Of a stretch of 5,059 nt of DNA, positions 1 to 5,059 are shown piece after piece (the first letter of the stretch is position 1; every line of letters begins with the position of its first letter). Location: assembly GCA_900555765.1 (NCBI GenBank), contig USMA01000109.1, positions 1 to 5,059 on the forward strand. Reading direction: 5' to 3'. Source of the stretch: an uncultured Collinsella sp. (lineage in GTDB: Bacteria > Actinomycetota > Coriobacteriia > Coriobacteriales > Coriobacteriaceae). The notes under the pieces were generated by a model, which was not told where the DNA came from, ran no database searches, and saw only the letters and a list, made by a program, of their open reading frames with translations. Position numbers and translations under genes: made by a program.

Positions 1-122
1 TCCTCCCCCCCTCTTCTTAGTTTTTCTTTTTTCTTTTTTTTTTTTTTTTTTTCTTCTCTCGCGCCGGCGTTCGTTGTCCCCTCCTCCCCTCCCCCCTTCT
101 TTCCTCCCCCCCCCCCCCCCCC
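1..122. repeat. Polypyrimidine low-complexity tract with T19 and C17 homopolymers
   Basis: This stretch is almost purely C and T on the + strand. Positions 1-18, 21-60 and 77-122 contain no purine at all; they are interrupted only by AG at 19-20 and a short mixed GC-rich piece at 61-76. It contains an uninterrupted T19 (34-52) and C17 (106-122), plus C runs at 5-11, 78-81, 86-89 and 91-96. No coding potential is credible, because any reading frame here gives only low-complexity Pro/Ser/Leu or Lys/Arg/Gly strings. It ends about 22 bases before the -10 box of hisS. Such tracts are slippage-prone and can adopt triplex or G-quadruplex structures. Whether the run lengths are biologically exact or partly sequencing error cannot be judged here. 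Confidence 0.9.
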
Positions 123-144
123 GCCGCTGTTTGCGTTTGTGCCG

Positions 145-150
145 TATAAT
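145..150 (+). promoter_or_regulatory. Putative -10 box (TATAAT) of the hisS promoter
   Basis: A perfect TATAAT lies 42 bases upstream of the hisS ATG, which would place transcription initiation near 157 and give a leader of about 35 bases. No good -35 hexamer is found at 16-18 bases spacing. The expected position (about 122-127) is a CG-rich sequence directly abutting the C17 run. TTGCGT at 131-136 is too close to serve. The leader is too short for a T-box riboswitch. The call rests on the -10 match and its position only. Confidence 0.6.
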
Positions 151-177
151 GACCGTTACCTATGACGCGATACAAAA

Positions 178-185
178 GAAAGGTG
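178..185 (+). promoter_or_regulatory. Shine-Dalgarno of hisS, deciding the ATG start
   Basis: GAAAGGTG ends 7 bases before the ATG at 193, a normal spacing. The in-frame TTG at 187 would be only 1 base from it, so ATG 193 is preferred and the protein starts MQAQKAEGTRDL. Confidence 0.7.
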
Positions 186-192
186 TTTGCCC

Positions 193-1506
193 ATGCAGGC
201 ACAGAAGGCGGAGGGAACCCGCGACCTTATCGGCGCCGAGATGCGCGCCTGGCAAAAGATGCAGCAGATTGCGGCCGGCGTGTTCGAGCCGTTTGGTTTT
301 AAACCCATCGAGACGCCCGCGATCGAGCAGGTAGATGTGTTTGTCCACGGCATCGGCCAGTCGACCGACGTCGTGCGCAAGGAAATGTTCCGCGTGTTCA
401 GCGGTGCCAACCTGGAGCGCGTCTTTACCGAGGGCACCGACACCAAACTCAAGCCCAAGCAGCGCCTGGCACTTCGCCCCGAGGGCACGGCCGGCGTGGT
501 GCGCGCCGTCGTCGAGAACAACCTGGTGCCCCAGGGCTCCACGCCGTTTAAGGCGTACTACGCCGAGGCCATGTTCCGCGGCGAGCGTCCCCAGAAGGGC
601 CGCCTGCGCCAGTTCCACCAGGTGGGCATCGAGTGGCTCGGCGCTCCCGATCCGGCGGCAGACGCCGAGTGCATCATCATGCTCATGGAGTTCTACAAGC
701 GTCTGGGCTTCGATCTGTCCAAGCTCCGTCTGCTTATTAACTCGATGGGCGATGCGCAGTGCCGTCCGGCATACCGCGAGCAGGTTAAGCAGTTCATTCT
801 CGATCACGCCGACGAGATGTGTGATGAGTGCCGTGAGCGCGCCGAGCTCAACCCGCTGCGCGCCTTCGACTGCAAGAACGACCACTGCCGCGAGATCATG
901 GCCGACGCCCCGCTGATGGGCGACAATCTGTGCGATGAGTGCCGCGAGCACTACGAGCAGGTCAAGCGCTATTTGGATGCGGCGGGTATCGAGTATGTCG
1001 AGGATCCCACCTTGGTGCGTGGCCTGGACTACTACACCCGTACTGTCTTTGAGGTCGAGGCTCCCGGCGCCGGGGTCGGCTCCATCGGTGGCGGCGGTCG
1101 CTACGATGGCCTCGTCGAGCTCGAGGGCGGCAAGCCCACGGCGGGCGTCGGCTTTGCCGTCGGTTTTGAGCGCGCCCTGCTGGCCCTGCAGGCCTTTGGC
1201 AGCGACCTGGGTGCCGAGGAGGTCCCGTGCGTCTACGTCGCCAATGCCGGCAAGGATCTGCGTCAGAACGTCTTTGCCATCACGCAGGAGCTTCGCGCCG
1301 CAGGCATCGTGACCGAGGCCGACTACCAGGGCCGTTCGCTCAAGGCCCAGTTTAAGCAGGCCGATAAGGTGGGCGCCAAGCTCATCCTGGTCCTGGGTGG
1401 CGACGAGCTTGCCGCCGGCAAGGTCAAGGTGCGCGACATGGAGAGCCATGACGAGGTTCTCGTCGATTTGGCCAACGTTGTCGAGGCGGTTCGCGAGCGC
1501 CTGTAG
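193..1506 (+). CDS. hisS: Histidyl-tRNA synthetase (HisRS), class II aminoacyl-tRNA synthetase
   Basis: This cytosolic enzyme attaches histidine to tRNA-His using ATP. The 437 residues are close to the usual length of about 420-430. All family signatures are visible. The N-terminal KAEGTRDL segment is followed by a motif 1 region (residues about 48-73) and the LRPEGTAG segment. Motif 2 is FRGERPQKGRLRQFHQ (128-143), with Arg129 in the ATP-binding position. The histidine-specific motif LVRGLDYYTRTVFE starts at 274, with Arg276 corresponding to E. coli Arg259. GGGGRYDGLV (299-308) is the second histidine motif, and motif 3 is GVGFAVGFERAL (318-329). An anticodon-binding domain follows from about 345 to the end. 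The catalytic insertion carries CDEC, DCKNDHC and CDEC (Cys 210, 213, 227, 232, 247, 250). The presence of the anticodon domain and both histidine motifs excludes the paralogue HisZ. The start is set by the Shine-Dalgarno at 178-185; an in-frame TTG at 187 would add two residues. aspS, a frequent downstream partner, is not next to it. Confidence 0.97.
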   Translation: MQAQKAEGTRDLIGAEMRAWQKMQQIAAGVFEPFGFKPIETPAIEQVDVFVHGIGQSTDVVRKEMFRVFSGANLERVFTEGTDTKLKPKQRLALRPEGTAGVVRAVVENNLVPQGSTPFKAYYAEAMFRGERPQKGRLRQFHQVGIEWLGAPDPAADAECIIMLMEFYKRLGFDLSKLRLLINSMGDAQCRPAYREQVKQFILDHADEMCDECRERAELNPLRAFDCKNDHCREIMADAPLMGDNLCDECREHYEQVKRYLDAAGIEYVEDPTLVRGLDYYTRTVFEVEAPGAGVGSIGGGGRYDGLVELEGGKPTAGVGFAVGFERALLALQAFGSDLGAEEVPCVYVANAGKDLRQNVFAITQELRAAGIVTEADYQGRSLKAQFKQADKVGAKLILVLGGDELAAGKVKVRDMESHDEVLVDLANVVEAVRERL

Positions 1507-1564
1507 CGCATGTTTTTTGAGCTGCGGGCCTGCTAACGTGCCCCGCTCATGGAGAGCGATTGTT

Positions 1565-1603
1565 ACGGGGGTGTTTCGCATTTATGCGGAATGCCCCCGT
1601 TTG
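1565..1603 (+). terminator. Intrinsic terminator-like hairpin after hisS
   Basis: ACGGGGG (1565-1571) pairs with CCCCCGT (1594-1600). The helix continues inward to CGCA/TGCG around a TTTA loop (1581-1584), giving about 16 pairs including three G-U wobbles. It begins 58 bases after the hisS stop. The trailing T stretch is short (TTT at 1600-1602, then GCAT), so it is a strong hairpin with a weak U tail. The three wobble pairs favour the + strand RNA as the functional strand, since on the minus strand they become C-A mismatches. It separates hisS from ppc transcriptionally. Confidence 0.75.
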
Positions 1604-1714
1604 CATATGCCGTCCACCGAGAAATACGACCATTTGGGGCAAAAAGCCTTGCAATGCAGAAAATACTTTTGTGTGGTAAAGCGCAATCAGCTCCGAAAGT
1701 TTTTGCCGAGTGCC

Positions 1715-1720
1715 TATAAT
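1715..1720 (+). promoter_or_regulatory. Putative -10 box (TATAAT) of the ppc promoter
   Basis: A perfect TATAAT sits in the AT-richer part of the intergenic region, 44 bases before the favoured GTG start of ppc. Initiation would fall near 1727. TG at 1711-1712 is one base too far upstream for a textbook extended -10. The -35 zone (about 1692-1698, TCCGAAA) matches TTGACA poorly. No clear operator palindrome is seen between this box and the gene. The arrangement resembles the hisS promoter: perfect -10, no evident -35, short leader. Confidence 0.6.
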
Positions 1721-1744
1721 AAATACCGCATGTTACGTGCATAG

Positions 1745-1760
1745 AAGGAGGAATGGGAGG
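1745..1760 (+). promoter_or_regulatory. Tandem Shine-Dalgarno sequences of ppc
   Basis: AAGGAGG (1745-1751) and GGGAGG (1755-1760) are stacked. The first is only 1 base from the ATG at 1753, too near for efficient initiation, and 13 bases from the GTG at 1765. The second is 4 bases from that GTG. This favours GTG 1765, with the ATG forming part of the second ribosome-binding site. Confidence 0.65.
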
Positions 1761-1764
1761 AAAC

Positions 1765-4578
1765 GTGGCTGAGAACCTAAGCAACCAGTCTGTACCCGAA
1801 GCCGCGGCGCGCGTCGCTGCCGTGGTCAACCGCCTCGTTAACCGAATCGGCTCGAATGCCGAGTCCAGGGAGCGTCTCGCCGAGATCGAGATCCCCGAGG
1901 AGCTGCGCGATAATCTGGCGCTGTTCCTGCGCCTGGAGCGCCGTGTGCTTAGCGAGTATGATCCTGAGATCGCGGACCTGTTCGACAAGATTCTGTCGGC
2001 CGAAATCGTGGCCAATGCCGGCAACCCCGGTAGCCGTGCCGCTGACGAGGCCGTCGACGAGCAGGGCGTGCCCCCCGCCGACGCGTCCGCCGCCGTGGCA
2101 TTTCGTGAAGTCGTCGATCTGATCGACAGCCTGCCGCTCGATAAGCAGCAGGTTATCGTCCGCGCCTTTACGAGCTTCTTCCACCTGGCAAACCTGTCGG
2201 AGGAGAACTACCGTGTGGCGCAGCTGCGCGAGCGCGAGGCCGGTGCGTCGACCGATACCGAGGTCGATCCAGCCAACGAGCGCACCGCCGCCAATCACCA
2301 GCTGGTGAATGAGCTGGGCGTCGAGGGCGCCAACGAGCTGCTCGGCAAGCTTGAGTTCCACCCCGTCTTTACCGCGCATCCCACCGAGGCCCGTCGTAAG
2401 GCCGTCGAGGGCAAGATTCGCCGTATCTCCAACCTGCTGGAGGAGCGTCCGCGTCTGGGCGGCTCCGACCTGGTGGAGAACGAGCGCCATATGCTGCAGG
2501 AGATCGACGCCCTGGTGCGTACGAGCCCCATCGCACTCAAGAAGCCCACGCCGGTCGAGGAAGCCGATACCATCATCGACATCTTCGATAACACGCTGTT
2601 CGACGTTATCCCCGTCATCTATCGTCGCTTTGTCGACTGGGTGCTGGGCGACAAGGCCGGTACCGTGCCGCCGCTGTGCCCGGCGTTCTTCCATCCCGGC
2701 AGCTGGATCGGTTCCGACCGCGACGGTAACCCCAACGTTACCGCCAAGGTGAGCCGTGAGGTCGCCGCCAAGTACTTTACCCACATGGTGCTCAAGCTCG
2801 AGGACAAGTGCCGCCGCATCGGCCGCAACCTCACGCTCGAGGCCACCTACAGCAAGCCGTCTGCCGAGCTCATCAACCTGTGGAACCATCAGGTCGAGAT
2901 GAGTACCCAGTACACGGCCCGCGCCGAGCTGATTTCCGAGCACGAGCCGCATCGCGCCGTCATGCTCGTCATGGCCGACCGTCTGAACGCCACCGTGCGC
3001 CGTATCACCGACACCATGTACCACAGCGCCGACGAGTTCCTGGATGACCTGCGCGTCGTCCAGCGTTCGCTTGCTGCCTGCGGTGCCGTCCGTGCCGCCT
3101 ACGGTCCGGTCCAGACCATCATCTGGCAGGTCGAGTCCTTCGGCTTCCACATGGTCGAGATGGAGTTCCGTCAGCACTCCGTGGTGCACGCCCGCGCCCT
3201 CAAGGATATCCACGAGAACGGTATCCATGGCGACCTGCAGCCCATGACGCGCGAGGTCATCGATACCTTCCGTGCTATCGGCTCCATCCAAAAGCGCTAC
3301 GGCAAGAAGATGGCGCACCGCTACATCATCTCGTTCACCAAGAGCGCCCAGCATGTGGCCGACGTCTTTGAGCTTGCCCACCTGTCCTTCGCACACGAGG
3401 AGGATGTCCCCGAGCTCGACGTGATCCCGTTGTTCGAGCAGCTCGAGGACCTCGAGGGCTGCGTCGACGTGCTCGATCAGATGCTTACGCTGCCCGTGGT
3501 GCAAAAGCGCCTTGCCCAGACCAACCGCCGCATGGAGGTCATGCTGGGCTATTCCGACTCTTCCAAGGATGCCGGTCCTACCACGGCCATGCTCGCGCTG
3601 CACTCCGCGCAGGAGCGCATCGCCAAGTGGGCAGAGAAGAACGATATCGACCTGGTGCTCATGCACGGTCGCGGCGGTGCCGTGGGCCGTGGCGGCGGCC
3701 CGGCCAACAAGGCCGTGCTGGCGCAGCCCAAGGGTTCGGTCAACTGCTTCTTTAAGCTTACCGAGCAGGGCGAGGTCATCTTTGCCCGTTACGGTAACCG
3801 CACGCTGGCTCAGCGCCATGTTGAGTCCGTTGCTGCCGCAACGCTTTTGCAGTCGGCCCCGAGTGTCGAGAAGACCAACACCGAGACCACGCAGAAGTTC
3901 TGGGATATGGCCGAGAAGCTCAACACCGCAAGCCACGAGCGCTATCTGGACCTGCTGAACACCGAGGACTTTACGCCATGGTTCTCGACCGTGACGCCGC
4001 TGACCGAGGTCGGTCTGCTGCCGATCGGCTCGCGTCCCGCCAAGCGCGGCTTGGGTGCCAAGTCGCTCGACGACCTGCGTACCATCCCGTGGATCTTCAG
4101 CTGGAGCCAGGCGCGCATTAACCTGGCCGCTTGGTACGGTCTGGGCACCGCCTGCGAGCAGCTTGGCGATCTTGACCAGCTCAAGGCTGCCTACCAGGAG
4201 TGGCCGTTCTTCCGCACCTTTATCGACAACATCGAGATGTCGATCGCCAAGACCGACCAGCGCATCGCCAAGATGTATCTGCACCTGGGCGATCGCCAGG
4301 ATCTGTCCGAGAAGGTCTTCACCGAGATGCAGCTCACGCGTAAGTGGGTCCTTGCCATCGTCGGTGATGAGTGGCCGCTGCAGCGTCGCCGCGTGCTCGG
4401 TTGCGCCGTCCGCGTGCGCAACCCCTACGTCGACGCCCTGTCCATCGCCCAGGTCCGCGCCCTTCGCGAGGTGCGTATGAACCAGGACGAGATGGCCGAG
4501 GAGAAGAAGGCCGAGTACATGAGCCTGATTCTTTCGACTGTGACCGGCGTCTCGGCAGGATTGCAGAACACGGGGTAA
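1765..4578 (+). CDS. ppc: Phosphoenolpyruvate carboxylase (PEPC)
   Basis: PEPC adds bicarbonate to phosphoenolpyruvate to give oxaloacetate and phosphate, feeding the TCA pool and aspartate-family synthesis. It is a cytosolic homotetramer in the known family. From GTG 1765 it has 937 residues, from ATG 1753 it has 941; positions here use the ATG. The catalytic His lies in FTAHPTEARRK (His209, E. coli His138). GSWIGSDRDGNPN is the conserved substrate-domain segment. PLFEQLEDL contains the probable metal ligand Glu562. MLGYSDSSKDAG gives Asp602 and Lys605 (E. coli Asp543, Lys546). HGRGGAVGRGGGP gives His638 and Arg646 (E. coli His579, Arg587). Lys833 in IEMSIAKTD, Arg889 in VRVRN and Asn939 in the terminal NTG match E. 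coli Lys773, Arg832 and Asn881, so aspartate feedback inhibition is likely kept. The N-terminal part before the catalytic His is about 70 residues longer than in E. coli and includes an Ala/Asp-rich stretch (about 87-114). The plant-type phosphorylation serine motif is absent. The correspondences come from remembered E. coli numbering, supported by nearly constant offsets of 56-60 from Glu562 to the C terminus. The enzyme looks intact. Confidence 0.97.
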   Translation: MAENLSNQSVPEAAARVAAVVNRLVNRIGSNAESRERLAEIEIPEELRDNLALFLRLERRVLSEYDPEIADLFDKILSAEIVANAGNPGSRAADEAVDEQGVPPADASAAVAFREVVDLIDSLPLDKQQVIVRAFTSFFHLANLSEENYRVAQLREREAGASTDTEVDPANERTAANHQLVNELGVEGANELLGKLEFHPVFTAHPTEARRKAVEGKIRRISNLLEERPRLGGSDLVENERHMLQEIDALVRTSPIALKKPTPVEEADTIIDIFDNTLFDVIPVIYRRFVDWVLGDKAGTVPPLCPAFFHPGSWIGSDRDGNPNVTAKVSREVAAKYFTHMVLKLEDKCRRIGRNLTLEATYSKPSAELINLWNHQVEMSTQYTARAELISEHEPHRAVMLVMADRLNATVRRITDTMYHSADEFLDDLRVVQRSLAACGAVRAAYGPVQTIIWQVESFGFHMVEMEFRQHSVVHARALKDIHENGIHGDLQPMTREVIDTFRAIGSIQKRYGKKMAHRYIISFTKSAQHVADVFELAHLSFAHEEDVPELDVIPLFEQLEDLEGCVDVLDQMLTLPVVQKRLAQTNRRMEVMLGYSDSSKDAGPTTAMLALHSAQERIAKWAEKNDIDLVLMHGRGGAVGRGGGPANKAVLAQPKGSVNCFFKLTEQGEVIFARYGNRTLAQRHVESVAAATLLQSAPSVEKTNTETTQKFWDMAEKLNTASHERYLDLLNTEDFTPWFSTVTPLTEVGLLPIGSRPAKRGLGAKSLDDLRTIPWIFSWSQARINLAAWYGLGTACEQLGDLDQLKAAYQEWPFFRTFIDNIEMSIAKTDQRIAKMYLHLGDRQDLSEKVFTEMQLTRKWVLAIVGDEWPLQRRRVLGCAVRVRNPYVDALSIAQVRALREVRMNQDEMAEEKKAEYMSLILSTVTGVSAGLQNTG

Positions 4579-4601
4579 TCGATAGCCCTGTGGCTCTCAC
4601 C

Positions 4602-4728
4602 GGGGCCCGCTGGGTTTCCCTAAGAATGCGTCCTCGCACTTGAAGCCCCCTTATCCTGCTCCTTCGGAGCTGCGGATAAGGGGGCTTCGTGCTGCGGAAT
4701 GCATTCAGAGGGAAACCCATCGGGCCCC
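4602..4728. repeat. Nested imperfect palindrome downstream of ppc
   Basis: The outer arms 4602-4629 and 4701-4728 are inverted copies matching at 25 of 28 positions; mismatched pairs are 4610/4720, 4622/4708 and 4623/4707. Each arm carries GGGGCCCG, then TGGGTTTCCCT, then GAATGC when read inward. Inside, GCAC (4636-4639) can pair with GTGC (4689-4692). A perfect 15-bp stem follows, GAAGCCCCCTTATCC with GGATAAGGGGGCTTC (4642-4656, 4674-4688), capped by GCTCC-TTC-GGAGC. The whole unit can fold into one long hairpin on either strand. It begins 23 bases after the ppc stop. It could be a bidirectional terminator, an mRNA 3'-end stabiliser, or a REP/MITE-like dispersed element. No target-site duplication is evident at its ends. 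Confidence 0.85.
4642..4688 (+). terminator. Core hairpin, possible ppc transcription terminator
   Basis: This is the perfect 15-bp stem at the centre of the larger palindrome, with a 5-bp capping stem and a TTC loop. It starts 63 bases after the ppc stop. It is very stable, but no U-rich tail follows on either strand (CGTGC on +, AAGTG on -). Classic intrinsic termination is therefore doubtful, and processing or 3'-end protection is an alternative. Confidence 0.4.
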
Positions 4729-5059
4729 TTCGTCCTCGGTCTTCAGGGATTGGGGCTGAAGGGGATAATGGCGCGCTTCGCGCTTAATGTGGAGTGCGGC
4801 GAGGGCTTCTTGCGTCCTGCGGAGTGTGCCTAAAAGTAAACTAATGGCGGGCCCTGCGATGTCCGGTCTTCGGCGGATCAGCCGCTGGGTGAGGGTGGTG
4901 CTTGGGGCGACGTGCAAAAAACGGAGTTTTCAGCAGCCAAAGATTGATGCATAAGGCCATAGCCGGCTTTCGCTGCCTTTGTTGATGCTTTTGCACGACG
5001 ATTGGGCTTAGGCGCCGATCATATATGGCTGGTTTCTCGCAGCATCCAATCAAGATAGG
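4729..5059. other. Non-coding stretch with small inverted repeats, no convincing gene
   Basis: Short open frames here have no Shine-Dalgarno, no recognisable motif and Arg/Pro/His-rich translations, so I do not call genes. Visible structure includes CTTCAG/CTGAAG (4741-4746, 4756-4761), GCGCG-CTT-CGCGC (4771-4783), GCGG-ATCAG-CCGC (4873-4885), AAAAC-GGA-GTTTT (4918-4930), the palindrome AGCCGGCT (4961-4968) and a separated pair CGTGCAAAA (4911-4919) / TTTTGCACG (4989-4997). No good promoter is seen: TTGCAC at 4991-4996 has no -10 box at proper spacing. The next gene lies beyond the window. Confidence 0.6.
4911..4997. repeat. Separated 9-bp inverted repeat CGTGCAAAA / TTTTGCACG
   Basis: CGTGCAAAA at 4911-4919 and its exact complement at 4989-4997 enclose 69 bases. 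That interior holds AAAAC-GGA-GTTTT, two copies of TTGATGC (4944-4950, 4982-4988), AAGGC/GCCTT (4953-4957, 4975-4979) and the palindrome AGCCGGCT. It may be a structured RNA, the ends of a small repeat unit, or a paired protein-binding site. It could also be chance in a short-repeat-rich spacer. Confidence 0.4.

Noticed and set aside
34..60. T19 as the U tail of an upstream gene's terminator
   Set aside because: No GC-rich hairpin precedes it within the window. This cannot be excluded because the sequence before position 1 is not available.
187..192. TTG start for hisS two codons upstream
   Set aside because: It lies 1 base from the Shine-Dalgarno sequence, while ATG 193 has normal spacing.
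157..192. T-box or other riboswitch ahead of hisS
   Set aside because: The leader from the predicted start site is only about 35 bases, too short for a T-box, and no specifier or antiterminator structure is visible.
160..1581. 473-codon open frame antisense to hisS
   Set aside because: It has the same cause: it is in register with hisS and open because TTA, CTA and TCA are avoided. It even runs through the terminator hairpin, and its translation is Leu/Ala/Gly-rich without family features.
1777..4284. Uninterrupted 835-codon open frame antisense to ppc
   Set aside because: It is in exact codon register with ppc, so its stops would need sense TTA, CTA or TCA codons, which this GC3-rich gene avoids. 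The translation has no recognisable motif, and the + strand has complete PEPC signatures.
4371..4643. Plus strand 90-codon frame overlapping the end of ppc
   Set aside because: It overlaps the conserved PEPC C-terminal domain in another frame, is Arg/Pro-rich, and ends at the palindrome; it is a shadow of ppc.
4705..4917. Minus strand 70-codon frame in the ppc downstream spacer
   Set aside because: It starts with a TTG without a Shine-Dalgarno and ends inside the palindrome arm (GARWVSL). No motif is recognised, so it is most likely translated repeat.
4991..5027. Promoter for a downstream + strand gene (TTGCAC and TATATG)
   Set aside because: Spacing between the two hexamers is about 25 bases, too long for a standard promoter.
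4841..5053. Minus strand 70-codon frame near the window end
   Set aside because: It has a TTG start with no ribosome-binding site, a His/Pro/Arg-rich tail and runs through several small inverted repeats; there is no support for a real gene.

Overview
The window is ordinary GC-rich bacterial chromosome with two complete housekeeping genes on the + strand: hisS (histidyl-tRNA synthetase, 193-1506) and ppc (phosphoenolpyruvate carboxylase, 1765-4578). Third codon positions are strongly G/C. Both protein sequences look actinobacterial, and a Coriobacteriia member such as Collinsella is my best guess. That is an impression from composition and protein style, not a demonstrated placement.

Layout. 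Positions 1-122 are an extreme pyrimidine-only low-complexity tract containing T19 and C17. A perfect TATAAT (145-150) follows, then a leader of about 35 bases, a Shine-Dalgarno sequence and hisS. After hisS, a strong wobble-paired hairpin (1565-1600) looks like its terminator. An AT-richer intergenic stretch then carries a second perfect TATAAT (1715-1720) and two stacked Shine-Dalgarno sequences before ppc. The two genes therefore look like separate transcription units rather than an operon. The last 481 bases (4579-5059) hold no convincing gene. They start with a nested imperfect palindrome of about 127 nt (4602-4728), followed by smaller inverted repeats, including a separated CGTGCAAAA/TTTTGCACG pair.

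Function. HisRS charges tRNA-His for translation. PEPC replenishes oxaloacetate from PEP and bicarbonate. The two have no direct metabolic partnership and appear to be chance neighbours.

I found no defence system, mobile-element gene, CRISPR array, tRNA or rRNA. The parts most worth a second look are non-coding: the homopolymer tract abutting the hisS promoter and the nested palindrome after ppc.
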